Assembly (NCBI GenBank): GCA_038881635.1 | Contig: JAVZPJ010000007.1 | Span: 2,675 to 40,385, forward strand | DNA: 37,711 nt | Reading direction: 5' to 3' | DNA from: Sulfolobales archaeon | GTDB lineage: Archaea; Thermoproteota; Thermoprotei_A; Sulfolobales; AG1 | Shown here: in pieces, positions 17,193-26,136 of the stretch | Position numbering within the stretch: position 1 is the first letter of the stretch | Layout: each line of letters starts with the position of its first letter | Notes under the pieces: generated by a model | What the model saw: only the letters and a program-made list of their open reading frames with translations | Databases searched by the model: none | What the model was told of the DNA's origin: nothing | Program-made: the position numbers and the translations under genes

Positions 17193-18416
17193 CTAACCAC
17201 CTCTTGAGGTTTCTGAAGACAGGATCTTTACTATGTCATCTGCGAGATCATCATAATCATATATCTTGCCAAGACCTTGAGAAACCAGGGCTTCCGCAAG
17301 TTCTTTAGAAGGATTTGTTATGATATCTCCAGGCTTGTAAGGACCGTAAGCAACTCCTCCAACCTCTATTTTCTCAACCTCCTTCACAATCTTGATAGAT
17401 CTCCCTACAATTCTTTTGACAACCATCTTAGGAACCTCTATGGTTGGACCAACCTGAGTGGGAGAACCTAGAAGACCTATAAACCTCGGATCAGCACCTA
17501 TGTCATCGGCGTTTAAAACCTTGATCTCTGTGATCTTTCCTTTATACATCTCCATCAAGCTCTCCAATCTTCGCGAGATAGGTGTTGGAGGTGCTTCATA
17601 CTCAGGTCTTATCGTAAGCAGTGCTGGGAGATCCATTTCCACATCCTGAATCACTCTTCCCATTCTCCTTCTAACCATAATAACTCTTCTAACAGGATCA
17701 TATGTGAAATTCGTGACATAAGTCGCGTGAGCAACAGGTATTCCAAGTCTATCGCTCAGAGCCTGACTGAGTTGAGGACCTGTGTTTCCTGTTTCCCCGT
17801 CAACAGCTTTCATTCCTAGGAATAATACTATGTCTCTATAGAGATTCTCTCTATACTCTCTCAAGCTATCTAAGATCTTCTCTCTAGATATCTCTCTACT
17901 GATATATCTCTCTATAAGAGAGTACTTGCTTATACTAGGTTTATTGCTATAGATCTTATTAGGTATGAGATTTCTGCTATACAGATCCTCAGCTATCTTC
18001 TTTATCTCTTCATCACTTCTACCCTCCTCGATAGATGCTATGAGACTTGTCACAGCATCTCTGTGGATATCTATGATCTTTTTAATACCCATAGAGAGGG
18101 TGTACGCAGTAGCTCTAGTATCAGCTCCAGCCATTCTTCTATCGCTAAGTATATAAGACTCATCAACCCCCCAAACCTCGTAGCTGTATAGAGTTGATGC
18201 TATAGGTATAACCCTCTGGTGAGGACCCATAGAGATGCTTATAACCTTACCACCTGCAAGTCTTCTCAGATAATCAGCAGCTTCAATAGCTTTAACATCG
18301 TAGGGATTTATAACTAGTTGTGCTTCTTCTCTCTTGATAATACCTCCAGCTGTTGCGACCTTAGCAATGTCTGAGGGAACACCCTTGTACAGGGCGAAAA
18401 TTAGTATTCGGCTCAC
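17193..18416 (-). CDS. etfB: Electron transfer flavoprotein beta subunit with internal helical insertion
   Basis: Second ETF subunit (FixA). Family features: LVINPYDVKAIEAA (34-47), SDRRMAGADTRATAYTL (91-107) and KAVDGETGNTGPQL (203-216), the AMP/FAD-binding loop. The protein has 407 residues against about 260 usual. Much of the excess is an insertion at ~118-193, between the AGADT helix and the DGET loop, rich in charged residues and Ile/Leu and probably helical. The C-terminal part is also longer, with QVGPTIEVPKM and a tail after 330. Start GTG 18416 has no ribosome-binding site before it but a TATA-like element at 18440-18448, so the message may be leaderless. First gene of etfB-etfA-fixCX. 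Confidence 0.9.
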   Translation of the reverse strand: MSRILIFALYKGVPSDIAKVATAGGIIKREEAQLVINPYDVKAIEAADYLRRLAGGKVISISMGPHQRVIPIASTLYSYEVWGVDESYILSDRRMAGADTRATAYTLSMGIKKIIDIHRDAVTSLIASIEEGRSDEEIKKIAEDLYSRNLIPNKIYSNKPSISKYSLIERYISREISREKILDSLREYRENLYRDIVLFLGMKAVDGETGNTGPQLSQALSDRLGIPVAHATYVTNFTYDPVRRVIMVRRRMGRVIQDVEMDLPALLTIRPEYEAPPTPISRRLESLMEMYKGKITEIKVLNADDIGADPRFIGLLGSPTQVGPTIEVPKMVVKRIVGRSIKIVKEVEKIEVGGVAYGPYKPGDIITNPSKELAEALVSQGLGKIYDYDDLADDIVKILSSETSRGG

Positions 18417-18439
18417 CTCTAGTAAACTTCTTTAAAAGG

Positions 18440-18448
18440 TTAAAAACT
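18440..18448 (-). promoter_or_regulatory. TATA box of the etf operon
   Basis: AGTTTTTAA on the minus strand, centred about 27 bases before the GTG at 18416. This is the spacing expected for a leaderless message. Confidence 0.4.
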
Positions 18449-18503
18449 CTATCTTCTCTTTTTATCATTTTTATATCTAGTTAATATAGAAATTATCAGA
18501 TAG

Positions 18504-19223
18504 CTATAGAAGTCTAGAGAGTTTATATCTGAGATCTCTAAGTCCTCTAGCTAGTTCTTCAACGCTTTCATAGGTGGAAAGGATCAGTGGTATAGCTTCT
18601 TTATCCGCGAGAACTAGAGCTAGAGGGTCTACCCTCTTAGTTCCGTGGAGAACTACCGCGGCTGGTTTTACAGGAGCTACTCTCACGGCAATCATAGGAG
18701 ATCTTCCTGCAGCTACTTTTGTGAAGACTAATGCTCTCTCGCTAGTCATACCCATTATCTGCCAGAACTCGTTTCCAGAGAGATTCTTTATAGCTTCGAT
18801 AGAATCTATAAGTGTGTATCCGTAGAGTTGTTTTGGTATGAATATCGAGTTTAGAACTAGACCTCTCACAGCTGAGATGAGCTCGTCAAGGTTTACAGGT
18901 ATGTCGAATTCTCCCATGTCGATTATAGCTTGGATATTTATGTTAAAGCTTTTCATAAGCTCTCTAGCTACAGTCCATCCTCTCTCAGAATCTATCTTTA
19001 TCAGAGCTTCTACATATTTTCTTACAAATCTAGCTCCTGGAATCCTCTTACCCTTCTCATAGCTGTTTATAACGCTAGGAGCTATGTTAAGCATTCTAGC
19101 CAGCTCACTCTGGGAGACTTTGAATATAGTTCTCCACTTTCTAAGTGATGATGCTATGTCACTGCTCCAAACTATATCTCCTGCGATTCTCTTGCCCAGC
19201 ATTTCAATTATATACTCACTCAT
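18504..19223 (-). CDS. XRE-type helix-turn-helix regulator with conserved C-terminal domain
   Basis: DNA-binding protein of 239 residues. The helix-turn-helix is at ~25-75 (FKVSQSELARMLNIAPSVIN, then SYEKGKRIPGARFVRKY), clearly of the XRE/Cro type. The rest resembles the C-terminal half of an archaeal regulator family of about this length, with VFTKVAAGRSPMIAVRVAPV and GTKRVDPLALVLADKEAIPL; a ligand-sensing role is possible but unproved. The start is ATG 19223. It is divergent to a CBS-domain gene with 76 bases between, so it may control that gene and itself. It lies directly upstream of the etf operon on the same strand, 87 bases away. Confidence 0.87.
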   Translation of the reverse strand: MSEYIIEMLGKRIAGDIVWSSDIASSLRKWRTIFKVSQSELARMLNIAPSVINSYEKGKRIPGARFVRKYVEALIKIDSERGWTVARELMKSFNINIQAIIDMGEFDIPVNLDELISAVRGLVLNSIFIPKQLYGYTLIDSIEAIKNLSGNEFWQIMGMTSERALVFTKVAAGRSPMIAVRVAPVKPAAVVLHGTKRVDPLALVLADKEAIPLILSTYESVEELARGLRDLRYKLSRLL

Positions 19224-19271
19224 AGAATCAACACTCTTCTTGATTCCTCATATACAGTCTTATACTTCCTA

Positions 19272-19280
19272 CATAAAAAT
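19272..19280 (+). promoter_or_regulatory. TATA box of the CBS-domain gene
   Basis: CATAAAAAT, about 24 bases before the GTG at 19300. It supports 19300 as the start and a leaderless or very short leader. It lies in the 76-bp divergent region shared with the XRE regulator. Confidence 0.45.
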
Positions 19281-19299
19281 TAATTCTGAAGGTGTTATA

Positions 19300-20154
19300 G
19301 TGCTCGGCGAAAAGGCTCTGGATCTCATAGATATAATGCTTCCAGTTGTTTCGGAGAACATAGAGTCATGGGATGCAGTGCTAAGACTTATGAGGATTAG
19401 AAGGTATTGTATGGCTGTGGGAAGGATTATATCTGGAAGAAGTGTTCCTGTGTTCAGGATTAGAAATCTCGCCAGAGATCTTTTCGAGAAAAGCGAGATC
19501 GAATCAGCTGTGACAGAGATAAGCAGGATCGATGGTATATTTAGAAGAACGATGGCAGAATCATCTGAAGACATAGTATACACAGATCCCGAGATAGAAG
19601 CGTTCTCAGTAATCAGTATAATGAATGATCTATCTTTAGAATGTATACCAGTAGCAAGAGATGAAAATGTTCTAGGAGTAGTGTCAGAGATTTCAGTAAT
19701 AGAAGAACTGAAGAGGTTCATACCTCTAGATATTTCCGCACTAGATATAGCCACGAAAGATGTTGAGACAGTAGATTCAGAAGCACCATTAGAAGAAGTG
19801 ATAGGACTGATGATTCAGAAAGGATTTAGAAGAATTCCTGTTCATGATTCCGAGAGAAGAATTATAGGACTTGTGACAATGCTTGATATAGTAGCAGAGA
19901 TAGCAGATCAATATAGGGTACATGGAGAGCTAAAAACACTAGACATGCTCTCCAGACCTATATCTCGGATGAGATATCTTCAAAAACCTGTATTCATAGA
20001 TCTAGAGACATCTCTGAGAGAAGCTACCGAGGTCTTGCTAAGAAGCGGTGTCGGATGCGTTCTCGCAGGATCTAAGGAGAGTATTGTAGGGATAATCACA
20101 GAGAGAGATATAATAAGATTTCTAAGAAAAGAGATTATAAGATCCATTGATTGA
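19300..20154 (+). CDS. Multi-CBS-domain protein
   Basis: Protein of 284 residues made only of CBS modules, the adenosine-nucleotide-sensing units that work in pairs. Three clear modules: one with LECIPVARDENVLGVVSEIS, one with FRRIPVHDSERRIIGLVTML, and a last one with VGCVLAGSKESIVGIITERD. A degenerate first module (near YCMAVGRIISGRSVPVFRIR) would make four, that is two Bateman pairs. No enzyme domain is attached. I chose GTG 19300 because GGTG lies five bases before it and a TATA box is at leaderless distance; the frame is open further upstream, but that part would overlap the regulator gene and does not look like CBS sequence. Target unknown. Confidence 0.85.
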   Translation: MLGEKALDLIDIMLPVVSENIESWDAVLRLMRIRRYCMAVGRIISGRSVPVFRIRNLARDLFEKSEIESAVTEISRIDGIFRRTMAESSEDIVYTDPEIEAFSVISIMNDLSLECIPVARDENVLGVVSEISVIEELKRFIPLDISALDIATKDVETVDSEAPLEEVIGLMIQKGFRRIPVHDSERRIIGLVTMLDIVAEIADQYRVHGELKTLDMLSRPISRMRYLQKPVFIDLETSLREATEVLLRSGVGCVLAGSKESIVGIITERDIIRFLRKEIIRSID

Positions 20155-20181
20155 AATAGAGAAGCTGGCTGGAGCTCTGCT

Positions 20182-20203
20182 ATTATTTAATTCAATAAAT
20201 AAT
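20182..20203. repeat. AT-rich inverted repeat between convergent genes
   Basis: An 8-bp perfect inverted repeat (ATTATTTA / TAAATAAT) with a six-base loop. It lies 28 bases after the CBS gene stop and before the convergent DUF2283 gene. It may help end transcription, but the stem has no GC pairs, so this is weak. A T5 run follows near 20236-20240. Confidence 0.3.
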
Positions 20204-20269
20204 GAATAGAGTTAGAGAGAGTCTTACAGTTAGGTTTTTCTATATTCTCGTTTCTACAGATCTGAGGTT

Positions 20270-20494
20270 TCAGAACTCGATTCCTATTCTACGAGTGAAG
20301 TTTAATACTGTGAGTGATATTATTCTATTGTTCTTCACAGCTATTATTATATCTTCTCCTACCAGTATTGTCTCCTCGGGTTCTTCTTCAGATCCCATGT
20401 GAATGTAGAGTGTATCGCTCTGTCTATCATATTCAAACCATATCTTCTCAGGATCTTCTACTATATATGTTTTTCTGTTCTTCTCCTCGTTCAA
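20270..20494 (-). CDS. Small DUF2283-like protein at the end of the gcvP operon
   Basis: A 74-residue protein. The core WFEYDRQSDTLYIHMG, then GEDIIIAVKNNRIISLTVLN, matches the pattern of DUF2283 (YDxxxDxLYI, then a short strand and an ILNAS-like end). The function of this family is not known. The TTG start at 20494 overlaps the TGA stop of gcvPB (TTGA) and has GGTGAG seven bases before it, so it is cotranscribed and probably coupled. Whether it acts on glycine decarboxylase or is only carried along cannot be told. Confidence 0.8.
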   Translation of the reverse strand: MNEEKNRKTYIVEDPEKIWFEYDRQSDTLYIHMGSEEEPEETILVGEDIIIAVKNNRIISLTVLNFTRRIGIEF

Positions 20495-21993
20495 ATATTC
20501 TCACCTAAGGATCTCAGGATCTTAAGACTGGGAGCCAGAGTTTTCGGATGATTTGCTCTAACGTAATCCAGTCTCCTTACACTAGTATTCTCGGGTGTTT
20601 TCTTAAGTATTCCTGGATTCCTATAAGCTTCCTCAGCTATTTCTATCAAGGCTTTAGCATATAGATCTATGCTCTCTCTAGTTTCGGTTTCTGTGAATTC
20701 TATCATGAGAGCCTCCTCAACTATTAACGGGAAGTATATTGTCGGAGCGTGAAGACCTCTGTCTAGAAGTGCTTTTGCTATATCTTCTGTGGAAACGCCT
20801 GTGTCGCTGAGGATCTTCTTAGCACTTATAACAACCTCATGTTTTCTAGGTTTCTGAGGGTCGTAGGGTAGTATATAATATGGTTTCTCCATGATCTTCT
20901 TAATAAAGTAGTTCGTGTTTATAACAGATACCTCAGCAACTTCTCTAAGACCTTCGGAAGATAGAGATGCAATATATATAAATGTTCTGATCACAGGAAT
21001 TATATTACCATAGAAAGCAGAGATCCTGCCAATACACTTCTTACACTCATAATCCCAGTAGAACCTCCTTCCATCATAAGCTATCAAGGGTCTGGGGAGA
21101 TAGTCTACAAGAGATCCTCTAGCACATACAACACCACCTCCAGGACCTCCACCTCCGTGTGGTGTTGCAAAGGTTTTATGAAGATTCAGATGAACTATGT
21201 CAAAACCCATGTCACCAGGTCTTGCGATACCCATGATCCCGTTGAGATTCGCTCCATCGTAGTATAGAAGTCCTCCAGATCCATGAACGATTCTCGAGAT
21301 CTCTAGTATCTCATCTTCAAATACTCCAAGAGTATTAGGATTAGTAAGCATAGCACCTGCAGTCTTAGATGACACAACACTTCTGAGAGCATCAAGATCT
21401 ACGGTACCTCTAGAAGAAGTGGGAAGTCTTATCACCTTGAATCCAGCCATTGCAGCACTGGCAGGATTCGTTCCATGAGCTGAATCTGGTATCAGCATCT
21501 CATCTCTATTCTCACCTCTATCCCTATGATACTTAAGTATCATTAGAGCTCCGGCAAGTTCTCCAGCAGCTCCTGCAGGAGGTTGGAAGCTGCATCTATC
21601 CATTCCCGTGATCTCTGAAAGCCATCTCTCTACCGTGTATATGATCTCTAGAATACCCTGAACCGTATCAGGATCTTGTAGAGGATGTAGATATGTGATC
21701 CTCGTATCCATAGATATTAGATCTGATATCTTAGGATTATACTTCATAGTACAAGATCCCAGGGGAACAGGTCCTACATCTACTCCATATGACATCTGAG
21801 ATAATCTTATGAAATGTCTGACAACTTCAATCTCCGGAAGATCTGGAAGTCCTGTATGAGATCTTCTGATAATATTCTCAGGAATAGATATGCTCACATC
21901 TCTAAACTCATCTTCATATGGTATCAACGGTCCAGAACCGTATCTAGGTTTTCTCTGAATAAGATCCTCATCCCAGCGAGCTTGTCTCCACAT
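20491..21993 (-). CDS. gcvPB: Glycine decarboxylase (P protein) subunit 2
   Basis: PLP-bearing subunit of the split glycine decarboxylase, which with the H protein releases CO2 from glycine. The PLP lysine is K273 in VHLNLHKTFATPHGGGGPG. Other family segments are SFQPPAGAAGELAGALMI and PDSAHGTNPASAAMAGF. 500 residues is usual. I chose ATG 21993 (MWRQARWDED) because GGTGG is seven bases before it; a TTG at 21999 overlaps the gcvPA stop and is too close to that site. The T, H and L components are not in the window. Confidence 0.96.
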   Translation of the reverse strand: MWRQARWDEDLIQRKPRYGSGPLIPYEDEFRDVSISIPENIIRRSHTGLPDLPEIEVVRHFIRLSQMSYGVDVGPVPLGSCTMKYNPKISDLISMDTRITYLHPLQDPDTVQGILEIIYTVERWLSEITGMDRCSFQPPAGAAGELAGALMILKYHRDRGENRDEMLIPDSAHGTNPASAAMAGFKVIRLPTSSRGTVDLDALRSVVSSKTAGAMLTNPNTLGVFEDEILEISRIVHGSGGLLYYDGANLNGIMGIARPGDMGFDIVHLNLHKTFATPHGGGGPGGGVVCARGSLVDYLPRPLIAYDGRRFYWDYECKKCIGRISAFYGNIIPVIRTFIYIASLSSEGLREVAEVSVINTNYFIKKIMEKPYYILPYDPQKPRKHEVVISAKKILSDTGVSTEDIAKALLDRGLHAPTIYFPLIVEEALMIEFTETETRESIDLYAKALIEIAEEAYRNPGILKKTPENTSVRRLDYVRANHPKTLAPSLKILRSLGENI

Positions 21994-21995
21994 TT

Positions 21996-23369
21996 TCAAG
22001 CCACCTCTCTAAGAGATCTTATCAGAAGATCTATGTGATCTCTGCTATGTATTTCTGTGACACAGAATAATGCTGTGTTTCCTATACCGCTTATCAGATC
22101 TCCTATATAAAATCCTCCGTGAATTCCTCTCTCTATAAGTTCTCTTGAGATCTCTCTATAATCTCTTCTGAGAAATCTTACAGGGATCTCTCTAAAGAAT
22201 AATCTGGCTTTCGATGCTATCTCAGCACGATCTCTGAGATCTGATTCTATTCTCTCTCTAAGATAAGCAGTTCTTCTGAGAATACTCTCTCCAAGTCTTC
22301 TCAAACCTTTATCTCCTATGTAGGAGAGGTAGACGGCTGCGGCAAATGCTTCGAGTGCTGAGTTTGTAGTTATATTACTTGTAGCTCTCTCTCTCCTGAT
22401 ATGCTGTTCTCTTGTCTGGAGTATCATTGCGAAGCCTTTTCCAGAGCCGTCGGCTTCTCTAGTGAAGCCTATAAGTCTTCCAGGTAGCTGTCTAAGAAGC
22501 TCTTGATCCATTCTAATACCTAGGATCCCTAGCGAAGGACCTCCATAGTTAAGTCCTACACCGAGGCTTGCTCCATTACCAACAATAATATCAGCGCCGT
22601 ACTCTCCAGGAGGTTTTAGAATCCCTAGGCTGAGAGGTTCTGCATTTACTATGAACAGCATCTTCTTATCTCTAGCGTATTCTCCTATGATCTCAGGTTT
22701 TTCTATGACTTCTCCTAGGAATGAAGGGTTCTCGAGATAGATCCCTCCGACTTCTTTTTCCGAAACACTATCTATAATTCTTATACTATTGCTCTCCGTA
22801 ATCTCGTATCTTATTATAAAACCTCCTACAGGCTCTATCCATGTTCTCACAACATTCTCTATAAAAGGATTCATGATTCTCGGAACAAGAACCCCTCTTC
22901 TCTTAGAAACCCTCATAGCCATTCGAAAAGCTTCTGCAACAGCCGTAGAGACATCATACATAGACGCGTTTACAATATCTACTCCGTAGAGTTCTGCAAG
23001 CATGCTCTGATACTCGAAGAGAGCTTGCATAAGACCTTGATTAATCTCAGCCTGGTAAGGTGTGTATGCTGTATAGATCTCACCTCTGAGAAGAAGATAT
23101 CTCACGACATAAGGTATTGCATGCATGCATACCCCTCCTCCTAGAAATGATGGAGGATCTATGAACACTTTATTCTTCGAAAGAATCTTATCTATCAATA
23201 TCTCTATCTCATTCTCTGAGAGAGGTCTTCCAAAACCTACTTTAAGAGGTCTTCGAAGTCTTACCTCCTCAGGAATATCACTCACGAGATCCTCAAAGCT
23301 CTTCCCAATATACTCAAGCATGCTCTTCTTAATCTCAGGGTCAGAGTTAGGAATCCAGGGATGATACAA
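21996..23369 (-). CDS. gcvPA: Glycine decarboxylase (P protein) subunit 1
   Basis: First subunit of the two-part P protein. It opens MYHPWIPNSDPEIKKSMLEY, carries the FIDPPSFLGGGVCMHAIP and AYTPYQAEINQGLMQALFEY segments typical of gcvPA, and has the glycine-rich GANASLGVGLNYGGPSLG-type region (here NGASLGVGLNYGGPSLGILG). 457 residues is normal. The TTG start at 23369 is supported by AGGTGG about five bases before it, and by alignment of the N-terminus with the family. First gene of gcvPA-gcvPB-DUF2283. Confidence 0.96.
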   Translation of the reverse strand: MYHPWIPNSDPEIKKSMLEYIGKSFEDLVSDIPEEVRLRRPLKVGFGRPLSENEIEILIDKILSKNKVFIDPPSFLGGGVCMHAIPYVVRYLLLRGEIYTAYTPYQAEINQGLMQALFEYQSMLAELYGVDIVNASMYDVSTAVAEAFRMAMRVSKRRGVLVPRIMNPFIENVVRTWIEPVGGFIIRYEITESNSIRIIDSVSEKEVGGIYLENPSFLGEVIEKPEIIGEYARDKKMLFIVNAEPLSLGILKPPGEYGADIIVGNGASLGVGLNYGGPSLGILGIRMDQELLRQLPGRLIGFTREADGSGKGFAMILQTREQHIRRERATSNITTNSALEAFAAAVYLSYIGDKGLRRLGESILRRTAYLRERIESDLRDRAEIASKARLFFREIPVRFLRRDYREISRELIERGIHGGFYIGDLISGIGNTALFCVTEIHSRDHIDLLIRSLREVA

Positions 23370-23433
23370 TTAAGCCACCTATAACATCTTCAACTAAAAA
23401 ACTAAATAATGTATTAGCTTACAGCTGTAGCAC

Positions 23434-24396
23434 TCACTCTTCAGGATTGTAGGAGGGTTGCTCAGACTCTCTCACTCCTAATTCGTCAGGTTTCACCACA
23501 AGATAATTTAAACCCCTCTCCGAAATGATCTTGATCGCATTCTTCAGATCATGGGATTTGAATAATGCTATCACAATACCACCTCTCCCAGCTCCACTTA
23601 TCTTAGCTCCTAGAGCTCCGCTTCTTCTAAGGATCCATATTATATCTTCACATACATGACATGATGTGTTGATCGCGTATAAAAGCCCTTGATTAATGTT
23701 CATCAGCTCTCCTAAACTCTTGAAATCTCTCTCATGGATCATTTTAAGAGCTTCTTCTACGAGAACCTCCGCAGATCTATAGATATGATCTAGTATCTCT
23801 CTTCTCCTCTCATAGAGTTCTAGAACATCTCTCACAACAGATCCTGTGTCTCTTTCTATTCCACTATTCACCACTAGAAAACTATATTCATCAGGCCATT
23901 CAACAGAGATTCTCTTAAAAGATCCTGCTCTATAGTATACCAAGCCTCCGTAAGTCGCCAGAGTATTATCAATACCACTAGGTCTTCCATGAACTTTTTT
24001 CTCGGATTCAAAAGCTATTTTAGAGACAAGCTCTTTAGAAGGTTCTATATTGCAGAACCTTAGAAGAGCATGTGCTAGAGCTACAGATACAGCTGCTGAA
24101 GAACCCATTCCAGAACTTATGAAAATAGATGAATCAATGGCAGCTCTAAAGCTCCTGCTACAACCCAGATCTCTTATCTCTCTGATCAGAGTTTCAAAAC
24201 CGCTTCCAATCCCCACACCTCTTACCTCGTCATATACCAATCCCAGCTGCTTAGATTCTAGAAATGTTCTAGAGCTCTCCTCAACACATACTCTAGCGTA
24301 GGAGCTCACGGCAGTACCTATGCCTGGAAAGCCTCTCACAACAAAATGCTCTCCGAATAAAATGATCTTTCCAGGAGCTTTCGAGCATATCATCAT
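23434..24396 (-). CDS. mvk: Mevalonate kinase
   Basis: GHMP kinase that phosphorylates mevalonate on the way to archaeal isoprenoid lipids. Motifs: KAPGKIILFGEHFVV (6-20), the ATP loop SSGMGSSAAVSVALAHALL (94-112), the catalytic aspartate D143 in GRPSGIDNTLATYGG, and KISGAGRGGIVIALF near the C-terminus. 320 residues is usual. The ATG at 24396 overlaps the stop of the upstream permease gene (ATGA), so it is read from the same message. A second ATG follows at once. Confidence 0.95.
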   Translation of the reverse strand: MMICSKAPGKIILFGEHFVVRGFPGIGTAVSSYARVCVEESSRTFLESKQLGLVYDEVRGVGIGSGFETLIREIRDLGCSRSFRAAIDSSIFISSGMGSSAAVSVALAHALLRFCNIEPSKELVSKIAFESEKKVHGRPSGIDNTLATYGGLVYYRAGSFKRISVEWPDEYSFLVVNSGIERDTGSVVRDVLELYERRREILDHIYRSAEVLVEEALKMIHERDFKSLGELMNINQGLLYAINTSCHVCEDIIWILRRSGALGAKISGAGRGGIVIALFKSHDLKNAIKIISERGLNYLVVKPDELGVRESEQPSYNPEE

Positions 24397-25772
24397 ACTC
24401 CACCGACAGCTTTGAGTAATGCTACTATAGTGGGAGCTCCTACGAGAGTCATGAAGAGAACTCCCAGTGAGACTCCTTGTCTTGCTAGAGCTCCTGAGAT
24501 TACTGCTACGAGAAGCATTCCGAAGATCCCTGGAAGTCCTGCGTCGTAGTATGCTAGGACTAATGCTATCGCTATGAAAAGCCCGTACAGCGATTCTGCA
24601 GATATTCTTCTAAACACGTATCTCGTGATCTCTCTAGAGTACTTCACTATCAGAGGATATGTTATGAGTAGTGATACTAATGCTGAGTAGATCAGTATCA
24701 ATGATATGTCTAGATAGCTGTAGTGTGAGAGTATGTATTGAAACGGCTTCCCGCCAATACCTTGTATATCTTGGAAGAAAGGTCCTGCGGGACCTGCACT
24801 CATAGGTCCTGTGGGAGCTCCTATCACTAGAAGTGGTATGAGAGTTCCTCCTATGTATGTCCCGAGTTTAATACCTTCACGGGTTGTATACGCGAGCATA
24901 GCGCCTTCAAGCTTATCCTTCTTACTCTCTCTCAGAAGATCTCCTATGAGTATTGTGAGACCTACTGGAGACATTACGGTGGCGAGAATAGAGGTTATAG
25001 GAGACCATATGAGTATATTGGCAAGTTCTTCTCTGTTAATATTCTTGAAGGGGTTGAGATATATTCTATCAATCTTTGCAAGCTTCACTTCTTTGAAACC
25101 TCTTCCAGCAATACTTCTCCTAAGATCCTTATTCAATGATTGAAAAACCTCATACATTATAGGACCTACGGTGATTCCTAGGAAGAAGCTTACAACCACA
25201 TTCTTACCATAAACACCTCTCAAACCTTGAATCATTAGAGCGAATAGTGGTATTGTAATCAATGCGAGTAGTTTATTCTTCGATGTGAGAGCTAGAATCA
25301 TTACTCCTGCAAATAATATCCAGAACCATCTAGGTATAGAAACACCGAGAACCTGATCCTTTGTATTAAGCCAGTCACCCACCGGGAGAAGAAGCCATGC
25401 TACTGCTAGTGTGAATACTAGTGTGAGTATTGATGCTATGAGAGCTGCGGAATTACCCTTCCTAAGAAGCGTGTCAGCATACCCCTTCTCTCTAGCTGTA
25501 AGTGCGTCAGGTACCTGTGGTACTGCCATAACACCTCCAGGTATTCCGGCGAGAGCTACTGGTATCGCATCTGCTATTTTGAATGCTACTATAGCTGCTA
25601 TAAACCATGAGAGAACTAGAAGAGGATCTACGCCTGCTAGTAGTAGTGCTAGAGCTATGGGAGCCATTGTAGCAGTCTCATCAGTTCCTGGGAGGATTCC
25701 TATAACTATGTATACTAGAGATGATATTGCAGATAGAATTGTTGCATACACTATCATCATGAGATCGATCAT
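24393..25772 (-). CDS. TctA-like permease (tripartite tricarboxylate transporter large subunit family)
   Basis: Membrane protein of 459 residues with about ten to twelve helices. The conserved TctA start is seen: GILPGTDETATMAPIALALL (27-46) and then PVALAGIPGGVMAVPQV. In the TTT systems this subunit forms the channel for carboxylates such as citrate, taking substrate from a TctC binding protein. No TctC is present here, so the substrate is open. The gene follows a 93-residue membrane protein by one base and overlaps mevalonate kinase by four. The coupling to mevalonate kinase hints at transport of a carboxylate, but this is only a guess. Confidence 0.8.
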   Translation of the reverse strand: MIDLMMIVYATILSAISSLVYIVIGILPGTDETATMAPIALALLLAGVDPLLVLSWFIAAIVAFKIADAIPVALAGIPGGVMAVPQVPDALTAREKGYADTLLRKGNSAALIASILTLVFTLAVAWLLLPVGDWLNTKDQVLGVSIPRWFWILFAGVMILALTSKNKLLALITIPLFALMIQGLRGVYGKNVVVSFFLGITVGPIMYEVFQSLNKDLRRSIAGRGFKEVKLAKIDRIYLNPFKNINREELANILIWSPITSILATVMSPVGLTILIGDLLRESKKDKLEGAMLAYTTREGIKLGTYIGGTLIPLLVIGAPTGPMSAGPAGPFFQDIQGIGGKPFQYILSHYSYLDISLILIYSALVSLLITYPLIVKYSREITRYVFRRISAESLYGLFIAIALVLAYYDAGLPGIFGMLLVAVISGALARQGVSLGVLFMTLVGAPTIVALLKAVGGV

Positions 25773-25773
25773 A

Positions 25774-26055
25774 TCAAGTCTCCTCAGAGATGATTCTCTT
25801 AACTCTTGTAAGTTGAGTAGATATGATAAAGCCTATGGTAGCTCCTAAAGCTCCTAACGTGACTCTTAGCGCGGGAGCTATATTCTGCATGTTCAGAAGA
25901 CTTGATATAGCTGGTGTGAGATAGTATAGTGAGAATGCCCCAATACTAGATATCAATGTGGCGATCCCTAGTTCTTTCAGAGAGACATACTCGCCATATA
26001 TCTCGATGATATCACCTGGATCATCTTCTAGATTCTTTTTCTTCATATTCTTCAT
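25774..26055 (-). CDS. Small membrane protein, possible partner of the TctA-like permease
   Basis: 93 residues with two or three predicted membrane segments (LGIATLISSIGAFSLYYL, and APALRVTLGALGATIGFIIS) after a charged start of ~28 residues. It may take the place of the small TctB subunit, but TctB normally has four helices and I see no sequence match. The ATG start at 26055 lies after a GAGGTT. The stop is one base before the permease start, so the two are translated from one message. Not recognised beyond this. Confidence 0.6.
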   Translation of the reverse strand: MKNMKKKNLEDDPGDIIEIYGEYVSLKELGIATLISSIGAFSLYYLTPAISSLLNMQNIAPALRVTLGALGATIGFIISTQLTRVKRIISEET

Positions 26056-26136
26056 ATTATAACCTCATGGAAACCTTTTTTAAGAAGTCTAATAAATTAT
26101 GCTATAGAATAAGGATCCTTATACGATTGTATTATT

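Noticed and set aside
19084-19299. Upstream extension of the CBS protein frame
   Set aside because: It lies antisense to the regulator gene, has no CBS-like sequence, and a GTG with ribosome-binding site and TATA box exists at 19300.
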